A stretch of 64,000 bases of DNA, taken from positions 62,001-126,000 of the IMG/VR virus record IMGVR_UViG_3300047476_001057; one strand, given 5' to 3'. Positions 10,601 to 20,500 of this stretch are shown here, piece by piece; the stretch's first letter is position 1, and each line of letters starts with the position of its first letter. The position numbers were made by a program, and so were the translations under genes. The notes beneath the pieces were generated by a model. The model worked only from the letters and a program-made list of their open reading frames with translations. It was not told the origin of the DNA and ran no database searches. This DNA comes from a virus.

Positions 10601-11471
10601 TAGCTACAGTGTGGTTGACTACATGAATAGCCTAGATATGCCATCTGATTATGCTACACGTAAAGCCCTTGCAGAAGAGTATGGTATAAAAGGATACAGA
10701 GGAACTGCTGATCAAAATATGATGTTGATTTCTGCTATCAGTCAAGCAGTAAAGTCTCAGGGATCTAAAGCAGCTGCTGTTTCTACACAATCAGGTTCTG
10801 CGGACTATGCTATGAATAGCAGTAATATGCTTAGAAGAGGTTACACTGCTTCTAGTAACCCATTCATGTTTGGTGAAATACCTCAAAGACCAGCTGTAAA
10901 AACTTCTGGTGCAGCTAAAGCTGCTGCAGCTAAAAAAGTAAATGCAGCTAATGCTCAAGATGCAGAAGATGCAAGATCGTTTGCTAAGTATAAAACAGAA
11001 GATCCATATTTCTTTGCAGAAGAATCTGATCCATCGTGGGTAAAGGCTATTGATATGCCTTTTACTTACTTAAGAGATCTTGGTGCCCAAGTTGTTTTAG
11101 ACCAAGACTTAATGGCATTAGGTCAACTACTTGCTCTTGGTGCAGGAACGAGGTTTATTAAGGGTAAATCTAAGATAGAGCCTTACTACGGAGGACAGAA
11201 AGCTTTGCCAAGAATGCCTGGTAAATCACTGCCTGCTCCAGCTGCCCCTGGTCCAAGAGGTCCTATTCCTGGACCTGCAAGTGGTGGATACATTAAGCCA
11301 GGAGTTCCAGGTACATCTCCAAGAGGTTTTGAAATTCCAAGTGCTGGTTTAAGAAGTCCGGGTTATCCAAGGTTTGCTCAAGGTGGACCTGTAGTGGGCG
11401 ATGAAATGGAAGTAACTCCTGAACAACTTGAACAGCTTCGTGCACAAGGATATCAGTTTGAAATAATCTAA
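7677..11471 (+). CDS. Large virion-associated protein with HExxH domain, DUF5872/DUF5754-like domains and MxxGG repeats
   Basis: A 1264-residue protein overlapping the muzzle stop in an ATGA junction. Visible parts: an N-terminal helical region; a zincin-like motif HENIH at residues 309-313 with a possible third ligand E351; a region at about 500-640 that resembles the DUF5872 family (WVDVKTGKACGRQEGEKR, later VYPSAYANGWAAKWYKSKGG); a region at about 810-880 resembling DUF5754 (HKVTGPDGTVKYFGD, LGQHPRDPERK). Between and after these lie more than ten short MANGGEP/MAYGGYM-like Gly-Gly motifs. An Ala/Pro-rich tail follows, ending in a GDEMEVTPEQLEQLRAQGY segment. Its place after the muzzle suggests an ejected or tail-lumen cargo protein; that is inference. 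Confidence 0.65.
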   Translation: MMNKLLQLLVSTGDVSHKVLPTYQMRGEVRSISRGDIQGAPMPVIKMTAEEAKRLQMQKMAQQAIANQATLKPGSKLTDRDALLEKNRQYAASTGKRFNPNTGGVSPLLSDNTDRTMRRVQENIVNPMLQLEGLMTGAGLVGKGAGSIMQRIAPAIENIGFNTSRNIRKAFPGFVDKRMRAIDKGNKWSQEWYSNPTIQQRYNDWIEESSLLKPEAALYQSRIMDIAPTVIRGINLDKSYANRLSGTIARDNYEKLLKEGAITKGTTDRFGFGKNDVVGRYSHGSNDALIDVLHPALGRKFNTANTTVHENIHAITRGNDGLTQNAKSFLKAPFNRSTGNKYDKYLTNPTEVHARIGELRRQFGLTPETKVDISTMNRIMELGKQGKTSVDKRWFELVNDKSKLRWLFNNAPTVTVPIAGAALLDQKRKGGVIIDSRGQWAYPGKQTIVPTPTGQITMQGVPYPVYGQDETGYGQMMYPDGEYEFPGEMVYETPMMSKGGQHGGLDRWFAEKWVDVKTGKACGRQEGEKRKGYPACRPSRRVSEDTPKTASELSSSEREKFKRSKTSSERINYQHRRKEYGGEQTETDMTNKPNNPSLWSRAKSLAKQKFNVYPSAYANGWAAKWYKSKGGTWRKAEYGMEVPMMAEGGKPEWLMEAQLKAQGYSGDALRQKMASMANGGEPQNAGFQALPEAVQEKIMNSMAYGGYMGEMAYGGSAQQAAIAIAMKKAGKKPKSMADGGEPNGEMALGQMAAVQDKMNKLLKFVRPEDNLDPWIASKLAVMDHSADAIADYMMYGPDAEEMEEQEMKGGGYVVTRSNDRKGKTHKVTGPDGTVKYFGDSKLGQHPRDPERKAAFYARHKKNLEGNPYFRAFARATWENGGQIDEMANGGYIGYDGKRHMSSTPTWSGNMGYQTGGEPLWHANWNDAEQSYESIDPIAEQFNQDVAAMPARAVSMNVPASAPVAKAVARPRSKGSSYSVVDYMNSLDMPSDYATRKALAEEYGIKGYRGTADQNMMLISAISQAVKSQGSKAAAVSTQSGSADYAMNSSNMLRRGYTASSNPFMFGEIPQRPAVKTSGAAKAAAAKKVNAANAQDAEDARSFAKYKTEDPYFFAEESDPSWVKAIDMPFTYLRDLGAQVVLDQDLMALGQLLALGAGTRFIKGKSKIEPYYGGQKALPRMPGKSLPAPAAPGPRGPIPGPASGGYIKPGVPGTSPRGFEIPSAGLRSPGYPRFAQGGPVVGDEMEVTPEQLEQLRAQGYQFEII

Positions 11472-11474
11472 CTT

Positions 11475-14450
11475 ATGAAAATACGTATTACTAAAAAAGG
11501 TCTTCCTAAAGCCCAGATGTGGAATAGTCAGCCTGGTGTTCAAATGCAAACACCGGCTCAATCTAGCTATAACTGGATGAATTTCAGCCAGGAGCAGGTT
11601 CCTTTACCACGCACTACGGTTATTAATCCTGATGGTACACAAAAAACCACTGGTAATTTTGGTGAACCTACTATACAATATAGAATGTCTGAACAGGGTA
11701 CACCTTTGAACCAGGGTAATATTGTACCTCTTAATACCAGACCTAATATAATGAAAACCCTTCAGGGAGTATCAACAGTAATGAATGCTATTTCTCCGGT
11801 GGCTGATCTTCTTGATACCAGAAGAAAGAATAAAGAGATTGAGCAAGCATACAGAGACAGTCTTGTAAGGATGGGTCCTGTTGATTATACACAGAACCGT
11901 GGTGACTATGAGATCAATACTGGTATGGTAGATCCGTATAACACAGGTGCTAAAAGTAAAGGTCAGTTTGCAGGAGCTTATTATACTCCTATGGCACAAG
12001 ATGGTCTTAGTCTGGGTCCTATTTCTTTTAGTGAGGAACCTGTAAGACGTAATGTATATCAGACAGCACCTCTGGAAATAACCAGAAGTGTAGCAGCTTC
12101 TACTTATGTAAAACCTCCGGTAGTTAAAAATATGTCTGTAGAAAAACCATCTGCTGCAGGATTTAAAGATTTTATTGCAGCTAAAGAAAGCGGTGGTAAT
12201 TACAGAGCTTTACCTAAGGATAGTTCTGGTAAACTTGTTTCATCTGCAGCAGGTAAATATCAGTTTTTGTGGAATCAGCATAAAGGTTGGATAAGCAAGG
12301 TGACAGGTGTTTCTTCTAAAGAAGAATTTCTTAATAACCCAGAAGCCCAGGAAAAAGCTTTTGAATACTGGGATGCTACAGTGCTTACACCTAACGCAAA
12401 CAAGATTAAACAGCAATTAAGTGTAGCTGATTCTGTAGAACAAATAAAAGCTAAAATACATTTTGCAGGACCTGCTGGTGCGTATAGATTCTATTCTACA
12501 GGACAGGAAACCAGAGATGCTTTTGGAACAACAACATCTACCTATGAAATGGGTGGAGAAAATACACAGCCTATGAAAATACGTATTACACAAGAACCCA
12601 TGGACAACATGGAATATGGCGGACAGCTTGGGTATGGTTTTGATTTGGGAGGACGCCGTGTTTACACTGATATGCCTGAGTCAACATCTGATACAGTAAA
12701 TAATACTATTGGTCCTGTACCTAGAGAGATGGCTAATATAGAAGCTGAGAAAGGTGAAACCATGTTGTCTGATGTAGACGATGATGGTATGATGGAACAC
12801 ATGAAGATTGGTGGTAAGCGTCACTCTGAAGGTGGTACTCCACTAGCTGCAAAACCTGGTGACTTTATCTTTTCAGATACAAAGAAGATGAAGATTAAGA
12901 ATCCTGCTTTACTTGCACTATTTGGTAAGTCAGCTAAGAGTGGTGGTTACACACCTGCACAACTTGCCAAGCAGTATGACATCAATAAGTACAAAGCCAT
13001 CCTGCAGGATCCAAACAGTGATGCTGTATCTAAGAGAACAGCTGAAATGATGCTGGGTAACTACGAGAAAAAGCTTGGTATGATTTCTCTTGTACAAGAA
13101 GCCAAGAAAGGATTTCCTCAGGGTATTCCTGCTGTAGCAGAAAGCGTAATGCCTGAAGCTAAGTTTGGTGGTTACCTTGAAGAGTATCAAGTAGGTGGTA
13201 GTCCTAGGAAAATGACTAAAGCTGAATATGAAGCTGCATTAAAGAAAGGTGAGTTTAAACAGATAGGCAACTCTCGTATAGCTGAAAGAACATGGCAGGA
13301 AAAAGTAAAAGATGAGGTTCCCGGTCAGGCTGCTCAGTTTAAAATAGAAACAAGTAAGGGTCCTGGTAAAGGTAGTGCATCTTTCAATAAGGCTTTTGGT
13401 GATGCTCGTAAAGCAGGTCTTAAAGAGTTTACATTTAACGGAAAGAAATTCAACACCGGTCTTTACAAACCAGGAGAAGGTAATAAGGTTCTTGTAAAAG
13501 CAGCAGTAGAAGGAACACCTGCTGAGTATAAAGAAAGAAAGGAACAAATTACTTATGACGAAGCTCCTGGTATACCAACTGTTCCAGATTTTACTCCTTC
13601 AGAAAATAACACTCCTTATGGTTGGACGCAACAGGATATAAACAATGCATTGCTTGCTATGAGCAACCGTGCAGGTATTAAGAAGTATCCAAGTGTACGT
13701 AGAGACTTCAACCCTGTTATGCCTGACTTTAGAAACATGGACTGGAGAGGTAAGGCTGCAGAGTTGCAGGGTACATATAACTCCCAAATGAATACGCTTG
13801 GTACATATCAAAGTCCTACGTCTCTTGCAGCTAATGCATCGTTTATGGCAGGTCAACAGGCTGAGAATCTTATCAACCGTGCAATTGAACCTACAGAACA
13901 ACAAAATGTGCAGATTTATAATCAGGTGTCAGGTCAGCGTGCCGGTATAATGAACCAGGCTTTGGCTAATGCTGCACAGAATACATTCCTGCGTTCACAA
14001 GATAGAGCTGTATTAAATCAGCAATATGACAATGCTGTTAGGGATGCTAATGCGGCAATGATACAGACTATCAACCAAGGTATGACAAATGCATCAGGCA
14101 TCTACAATACTAATCTTGTAGAAAGCCCATACTACTTCTATGATCCACGTACACAAAAGATGAAGTTTAACTCAGAGAATGCACGTGCAGCTTTTGAAGC
14201 AGCAAGAAGATCTGCAGGACCAAATGAATCAGATATGGCTGCTCAGTATATGACTTTGCGTAGTAAACTTACTGGTGTACCTGAAGATAAAAAAGATGAT
14301 GTTGCTCAAATGATGATGGGTCTTGGTAAAACAGGAAGAACATCATCTACTACTTATCCTTTCAATCCCACTATGAACAGAACAACTGTTCAGCAACCTT
14401 TTAATCCTTATTACAATCCCTATCTCAATCCTGCAATGAGGGATCAGTAA
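11475..14450 (+). CDS. Virion cargo protein with lytic transglycosylase-like domain
   Basis: A 991-residue protein starting three bases after the previous stop. Residues about 230-355 look like a goose-lysozyme/SLT-type lytic transglycosylase: KESGGNY with candidate catalytic Glu238, then SAAGKYQFLW, a typical substrate-groove motif. It probably cuts peptidoglycan during DNA entry. At residue 367 the opening MKIRIT of the protein is repeated, and from there a second unit runs (GETMLSDVDDDGMMEH, KRHSEGGTPLAAKPGDFIFS) that I recall as the start of separate proteins in related phages. The part near 620-670 (GKGSASFNKAFGDARKAG, FNGKKFNTGLY) is another recurrent phage module. The C-terminus is Asn/Tyr/Pro-rich. 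Likely packaged in the head or tail and ejected. Confidence 0.7.
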   Translation: MKIRITKKGLPKAQMWNSQPGVQMQTPAQSSYNWMNFSQEQVPLPRTTVINPDGTQKTTGNFGEPTIQYRMSEQGTPLNQGNIVPLNTRPNIMKTLQGVSTVMNAISPVADLLDTRRKNKEIEQAYRDSLVRMGPVDYTQNRGDYEINTGMVDPYNTGAKSKGQFAGAYYTPMAQDGLSLGPISFSEEPVRRNVYQTAPLEITRSVAASTYVKPPVVKNMSVEKPSAAGFKDFIAAKESGGNYRALPKDSSGKLVSSAAGKYQFLWNQHKGWISKVTGVSSKEEFLNNPEAQEKAFEYWDATVLTPNANKIKQQLSVADSVEQIKAKIHFAGPAGAYRFYSTGQETRDAFGTTTSTYEMGGENTQPMKIRITQEPMDNMEYGGQLGYGFDLGGRRVYTDMPESTSDTVNNTIGPVPREMANIEAEKGETMLSDVDDDGMMEHMKIGGKRHSEGGTPLAAKPGDFIFSDTKKMKIKNPALLALFGKSAKSGGYTPAQLAKQYDINKYKAILQDPNSDAVSKRTAEMMLGNYEKKLGMISLVQEAKKGFPQGIPAVAESVMPEAKFGGYLEEYQVGGSPRKMTKAEYEAALKKGEFKQIGNSRIAERTWQEKVKDEVPGQAAQFKIETSKGPGKGSASFNKAFGDARKAGLKEFTFNGKKFNTGLYKPGEGNKVLVKAAVEGTPAEYKERKEQITYDEAPGIPTVPDFTPSENNTPYGWTQQDINNALLAMSNRAGIKKYPSVRRDFNPVMPDFRNMDWRGKAAELQGTYNSQMNTLGTYQSPTSLAANASFMAGQQAENLINRAIEPTEQQNVQIYNQVSGQRAGIMNQALANAAQNTFLRSQDRAVLNQQYDNAVRDANAAMIQTINQGMTNASGIYNTNLVESPYYFYDPRTQKMKFNSENARAAFEAARRSAGPNESDMAAQYMTLRSKLTGVPEDKKDDVAQMMMGLGKTGRTSSTTYPFNPTMNRTTVQQPFNPYYNPYLNPAMRDQ

Positions 14451-14457
14451 ACCTGTT

Positions 14458-14504
14458 AAGTTTAGTTTTAAACCTTTCAGATTTTTCCGTATATTATTAA
14501 TGTA
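14458..14504 (+). promoter_or_regulatory. Promoter-like element, second copy
   Basis: The 58-base gap before the gene at 14509 contains AAGTTTA, AAACCTT, GATTTTTCCGTA (14480-14491) and TATTAATG (14495-14502), the same series in the same order as at 559-606. The exact run ATTATTAATGTA is shared by both sites. The start codon follows within five bases of the last shared base. It probably starts a transcript for the cargo and polymerase genes downstream. A short GTTTA/TAAAC hairpin lies inside the gap (around 14459-14472) but has no U-run. Confidence 0.5.
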
Positions 14505-14508
14505 ACCT

Positions 14509-17499
14509 ATGGCAACATTTATACAAGGTGTAACTGATACGAACTTAGATCCGGTGCTTTTCACACCGGACTATAGTTTTTTGAGATACAACCTACAGAA
14601 GAAGTCTGCTCAGTACGAGCAGGGTTTGAAATCTGTATCAAATGCTTATGGCTCTCTAAAGAAAGAGTTGAGTGATCCCATTAACGTAGAAAGAAGGGAC
14701 AACTATCTAAAAGCTGCTGAAACAGAACTGCAAAAGATTGCATCAGCTGATCTGTCTTTACAGCAGAATGTGAATGCTGCTAACGCTATCTTTGATCCAA
14801 TTGCTACTGATCCTGCCATTGCTTTTGATGCTTATCATACAAGTCGTATTAAACGTGAGCTTTCTGAAATGGAAAGCTGGGCTGACTCAGAAGACATGGC
14901 TACACGTAAAAAATTTAACAATGAGATATACAGCTGGTTGAAACGTGACTTAGATGGTTTAAAAAACGGTAATGGTGATATTAAGAACTATAAAGTTCAG
15001 GGACGTAAAGCCTGGGCTTTTGTAGATGCTCAAGATATTGTCAACCAGGCTGCTAAGGACATGGGTTACAAAATAGAAAATGATTCTCTTGGTCAACCCT
15101 ATATTATAACTACCATTGGTGGAAAAACCAACAGAGAGAGTTATGAACTTTTTGCTCAAAATGTTCTTGCTGCTAACCCTGTTTACCAGCAACAAACAAA
15201 GATTTTGGGTCAGGCAAGAATAGAAAATATTCTTGATTTTTATAAAAATGATCCTCTTAATGCCGGACTAGACAAAACACAACTTCTTAATAAGTATTCA
15301 GATGTTGCTTACACAGAAGGACGCAACAGGCAAAAAGGTTATATAGAAAATCTTAATGAAAAGCTGGCTGTACAAAAGGCAGACTACATTGCTTTTCATG
15401 CTGCCAATCCTAATCCCCAAGGTGAGACACTTGCTCTTATGCAACGAAAACTGGCAGATCTTAATCAGTTTAAAAGTCAGGTAGATAACATTCAAAAAGA
15501 GTATAGTAATACTTATGGTGCAGATGATGCAGCTTTTAAACTGAAGAAAGAAAACTTTACCAAGCAGTTTATTGAGAATCCTGAAGGTTATTTTGCTAAC
15601 CAGGTAAGAACAGAAGATGTGGTGCGTTGGTCTAATATCCGTTCGTCTTTTGGTACTGTATCAATCAAACCTGACCAAGGATATATATCTATGGTCAATG
15701 CTGCTGATAAAGCTTTGAACACTTTGAATAATATCAAGGATGATCAGTTTGACAACCAGATGGACGTTGAAGAACTTAAAGTGAAACAGCTCAATGCTGC
15801 TCTTAAGTTACAAGGTAAAACTGCTACTGGAGAACGCAAGAAGAACGCAGATGGTACTGATAAACTTCCGGATATAGAATTCAACGGTATCAGTTCTACA
15901 CAGGTAAATGTTACTACAAAGATTGATCAGCTTAAAGATGAACTAGCCTTGGCTAAAGCTGGAGCAATTACTAATATGACAAGCACCTTTGGTGGATTGT
16001 ATTTGTTAGAGAATATGGGTACTAAACCAGAAGATGTAGCATTGATCCGACAGTTCTTTACCAACCAACAGTTTCAAAGTAATGCCAAACCTACTAAAGA
16101 ACAGGGAGTAGCATTAAAGAATGCTTACAGAAATCTCTTTTCTTTTGTAAAACTTAATAACAGGGATGAAGCTCTCACTGAGATGAGAGGGCAGGTAGAT
16201 AAGAATATATCAATTGATAAAGTAGATTTTCCAGGCTTGTTGAAAAAAGCTGTTGCCAATTATGTACCCAAAGATGAAGAAGAAAAACAAGCCATTCGTA
16301 ACATCTTTGAGTATGACAAGAACCAGGCTTTGATTAAAACAAAGACAGATGCTATCAATAAAGGAGTAAACTTTGTTGGCAAGACCATCATGAACCAAAC
16401 GGATGAGGAATTAAAAAAGTTAGTCAAGAAAGAAGGTGATGATTATCGTTTACTAGATAAGAATGATGTAAAAGAATGGTTCAACGGTTTAAAAACCAGT
16501 GGTCAATTAAATGATGCTCAGCTTGAAGAACTTGCTGGAGCTTATATAAACGGTAAAGTAAAAGTTAATATTACTAAACCAGAAGGAGCAGCTTCTGCAG
16601 CTCGTAGTGGTGGCAGTACTTTGGGATATGTAGATATAACATACAATGATAAAAAGTATTATTTAAACGGAACCAATCCTAATATTATTAATTCTGCTGA
16701 TTATATAAAACTTTCTAAACGGATTAATGAGCGTATTCCTGTACCTGAGTTTGAAGCATCTGTACCAGGTGCTGTGGTAAAAGGTTCTGCTGGCTATATT
16801 TTCCGTGGAGACACAAAAGAAAAGACCAGGGAATTTTTGGCTAGTCCTACTCAGGATAATTCAAACATATTTATAAGTGAAGACGGAACTGCTAATGGAT
16901 ATGCCCAGGTAGATCCGGAACAACAAAAACAAATCAGATCTGCTCTTGCCAGTAAGGAAAATGTGGAGATGGTCAAGCTTTGGGTTAACTCTCCTATTAA
17001 TGAAGGAAAGCAGGTGGTTGAAGTAACTTTTGCTGCTCCTAAAAGTGAGAAGGATACTAATCCAGCTGCAGGAAAAACTTTTTATTTTCCTATTAACGTA
17101 AATGAAAGAACATCTGATATCTTCAAAACATTTGCAGAAGTAAATGATGAGTTTTCTAACTACTCTACTAAGAACGAACCTTATGTGATGGACTATCACC
17201 AGGCTTCTGGTGTAATGGCAAAGATATATGCTGATCAACCCGGTTCACGTACAGGAACAGTAAGAGTATATACTAAATATGATCCTGTTACACGTCAGTA
17301 TGGTGATACATGGATCGAGCAGAAACCTTTACAGTTTAATCTTAATAACATTTCTTTTTCAGAACTTAAGGATGTTATTTACAATGATGTATTAAGTCCT
17401 TATGTTTCTTCACATATGGCTTATACAAAACAGATGCAAACTCAGCAGGCTGCTCAAGGAACTTCAAATCCCTGGAACCAGTTAAAGTTAAACTGGTAA
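14509..17499 (+). CDS. Large crAss-like cargo-type virion protein
   Basis: A 996-residue soluble protein starting in the context TAACCTATG directly after a promoter-like element. The N-terminus (FIQGVTDTNLDPVLFTPDYS) and the following long helical region (residues about 25-450, with repeated Gln/Lys/Ala-rich helices) match my memory of a conserved family of large internal proteins located between the muzzle and polymerase genes of crAss-like phages. No enzymatic motif or membrane segment was found. The helical, extended character suits a protein that is packaged and unfolds for ejection. Function is inferred from position; it could also be a scaffold for the polymerase. Confidence 0.55.
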   Translation: MATFIQGVTDTNLDPVLFTPDYSFLRYNLQKKSAQYEQGLKSVSNAYGSLKKELSDPINVERRDNYLKAAETELQKIASADLSLQQNVNAANAIFDPIATDPAIAFDAYHTSRIKRELSEMESWADSEDMATRKKFNNEIYSWLKRDLDGLKNGNGDIKNYKVQGRKAWAFVDAQDIVNQAAKDMGYKIENDSLGQPYIITTIGGKTNRESYELFAQNVLAANPVYQQQTKILGQARIENILDFYKNDPLNAGLDKTQLLNKYSDVAYTEGRNRQKGYIENLNEKLAVQKADYIAFHAANPNPQGETLALMQRKLADLNQFKSQVDNIQKEYSNTYGADDAAFKLKKENFTKQFIENPEGYFANQVRTEDVVRWSNIRSSFGTVSIKPDQGYISMVNAADKALNTLNNIKDDQFDNQMDVEELKVKQLNAALKLQGKTATGERKKNADGTDKLPDIEFNGISSTQVNVTTKIDQLKDELALAKAGAITNMTSTFGGLYLLENMGTKPEDVALIRQFFTNQQFQSNAKPTKEQGVALKNAYRNLFSFVKLNNRDEALTEMRGQVDKNISIDKVDFPGLLKKAVANYVPKDEEEKQAIRNIFEYDKNQALIKTKTDAINKGVNFVGKTIMNQTDEELKKLVKKEGDDYRLLDKNDVKEWFNGLKTSGQLNDAQLEELAGAYINGKVKVNITKPEGAASAARSGGSTLGYVDITYNDKKYYLNGTNPNIINSADYIKLSKRINERIPVPEFEASVPGAVVKGSAGYIFRGDTKEKTREFLASPTQDNSNIFISEDGTANGYAQVDPEQQKQIRSALASKENVEMVKLWVNSPINEGKQVVEVTFAAPKSEKDTNPAAGKTFYFPINVNERTSDIFKTFAEVNDEFSNYSTKNEPYVMDYHQASGVMAKIYADQPGSRTGTVRVYTKYDPVTRQYGDTWIEQKPLQFNLNNISFSELKDVIYNDVLSPYVSSHMAYTKQMQTQQAAQGTSNPWNQLKLNW

Positions 17500-17510
17500 G
17501 TGTGAACCCT

Positions 17511-20500
17511 ATGGAAAAATTTACAATAGATCCTGGTTTATATCTGCCTTCAGATCCTTTGCCACAGGCTATTTCTCCTGTCATACAAGACTATGAGAAC
17601 AGCGGTGCTTTTATACAATCACAGCAGGATTATGCTGACAGCATTTCTATGCCTGGTGACAGCATTACTGATCTTATAAATAAGGTGGAACAATACCAGG
17701 CTCAGAGTCGTGCTCTTCTTGATCAAGGCAATCCAGAAATTCCTGTTGGTCCCGGTTATCAGTTTAATATGAATGGTGTCATGAACAAACTTGCCCGTTC
17801 TTTAAATCCTGAGAAACCAACACTACAGGCATCAGCTGCTCCAATGACTCTTGGTTCTCAGAGTGACTTTGATCGTTATGCACAAAGTGAAGACTTTCAG
17901 ACATTTGGTTATGTTCCTTCTTTAGGAAGTGAGCAGGAATACCGCTATGGTCGTGCAATGACCTGGGGAGACACCGTGGGTAAAGCATTTGCTGGTGGTT
18001 CTGCACTAGCCTGGGATACTTTTGTAGAAGGATGGAAAGGTTGGGGAAGAATGACGGAAGCTCTTTTTACGTGGGATTCTTCAAAGCTAATGGGATCTGA
18101 AGAAGAACGCTATGAGATAGCTAAAAAACAAGAAGAGATATTTAATAAGTATGCTATTTATAATACTGCTGAATCAGAAGACTCTCTTCTAAACAGACAG
18201 TTTTTTGGTAACATGTTGCAGCAAACCGGATTTACAGTAGGTGCGTTGGGTCAGATGGCTCTTGAAACATATCTCACTGCCGGTTTTGGAAAAGCTATCA
18301 GTGCTGCAGTGGGTGGAATTGGTAAAGCAAGAGGGCTTAAGACAGCCATGAATGTTGGAGAACTTATTAACGATACCCGTAAGGTTCAACAGGTCATCTC
18401 TAACACACAAAAGGTAAACAATGCTCTTAAACTTATTCCCCGTTCTATAGTACCTCTCTATGGTACAGCAGAAGATATGATTAAAGCTGGTAAAGCTGGT
18501 GCAGGTACTTTACAACTTGGTATGCTGCTTGGTGGAGGTATTAAACGTGAGTTGAGTATATTTAATATGGCTCGTTCAGAAGCCATATTTGAAGCAGCTT
18601 CTACATATAAAGAACTTGAAAATAAACTTGTGCAGGACTTTGTTAACACTAATGGACGTGAGCCAAGTGTAACAGAGCTGGAAACTATAAGGCAAACAGC
18701 AGACAATGCTTCTGCGGACAACTTTGCTACCAATCTGGGTATTCTTACACTAATGAATAGAATTCAGTTTGGTAACATGTTTAAAAACTTTAATACATCC
18801 CGTAAGATATTTAGCAGTAATGCTACTGCCTTGGGTGATGATGTATTTGAAGTGAGTGGAAAAGTGGGAGATAAAACGATAAAGAAAGTATATGAAAAAG
18901 GATTTGTAGGAAGACTTGGAGCTGTAAGAGATATTTCTAAAACTTTTGGAAAAAAGAAAGCAGCATGGGAAGCTGCAAAATCAGCAGGTCTTGGTATTAT
19001 GAAGTTTGAAGGATCTGAAGGTGCTCAGGAACTCTTGCAAGAAGCTTCTAATAAAGGACTTAGTGCTTACTATTATGATCTTTATAATGGTAAGAAAGGA
19101 TATAGTTCTAAGATTGATAATGTACTTTCCAGTATACAAAATCCTATCACTGACATTGATGGTGCAAAAACGTTTTTAATGGGGGCCTTAACAGGTCGTT
19201 TTATTGCACCGTTCTCTTATGCAGGAGGTAAGTTGTTTGCAGGTAAAGAAGGAAAAGAAATAGCAGCTAAAAAAAGAGAAGCTGTAAATATCATTAACAC
19301 TTTTTATACTGACCCTACTCAATATACAAAGGAGTGGATAGCTAACGTAAAGGTGCAAAACCGTGCAGCTGAAAACATGGAACAGGCTGTTGCTAACGGT
19401 GACAAATATACGTTCTATAATACTAAAGACTCTGCTTTTGCAAAAGCTGTTTCTTCAGCTATCAAGCTAAATATGTATGAGTCTTTGAAAGGTACACTAA
19501 CTGAACTTGGACAGGACCTTACAGAGCAAGAGTTTAAAGAAGCGTTTAACATGGATGCCACTGCAGCTAACCGTGAAAACGTTCAGCAGTTTATGGGTAA
19601 GGTTGTAGGTCAGATGGACGAATATTACACCCTTTACAATAACTTAAAAGATAAGTACGGAGACAGGATTGTTCCTGAGCTCTATCGTTATAATAAGCCT
19701 GAGGAGTATGAGCGTGTAAAGATTGCCAAGATAGCTCTTGACAATGCTATTGAGATGCTTACTACCAACGTATTCAAAGCACGCCAGACTACTAAAAGAG
19801 CAGCACAACTCCAGAGTGAGATAGCTGCCAATGCTAACATTGGTGCTTCTTCTATAGAAGTATTAAATAAGTTGGGCAGTGAGCAGTCTATAGGTGATCA
19901 TATCAGCATGCTTAACAAAGAGATCGGCTTTTATGAAAAAGCTGAGACACTAGATGCTGAACAGAAAGCCATACTTAATCTAAAGAAACAGGAACTCAAA
20001 CTTAGCCAGGCATGGCAGGATGCGTTTGAAGATGTAATGACCGGTCAGGGTGAAAGTTTTTTTGAAGAAGGATCCATTAAAAAGATTTATGAAGCATATG
20101 AGAACCTGGTAAACTTTTATAACAAAAGTGAAGAAAAGAATGTCTCTGTTTCTATAGAAGATATAGAAGACAACTTTACCAAGTTCCTGGATTACATACA
20201 GCTTAACAAAGATGGCAAAGCTTATATAGATGCCATGAACCTTCTTGCTGACCCTTACAACATGAATCTCATCATAGAAGCTACCAAGTCTTCTATAGAC
20301 GAGATGGGTAAGATCATGCAAAAGGAACACCTTGAAGAGGTAAACAAGATAGCTGAAGATCCCAAGCCTCCTGTTGAAGTGCCTCCTGCTGAAGATCCTG
20401 TTCCTCCTGCTACTGATCCGGTGGTTGTCACCACTACTGAAACAGCACAACCAGCCACTGAAATACAACCTGAAGTTAAACCGGCAGAGAATGCCGAGAT

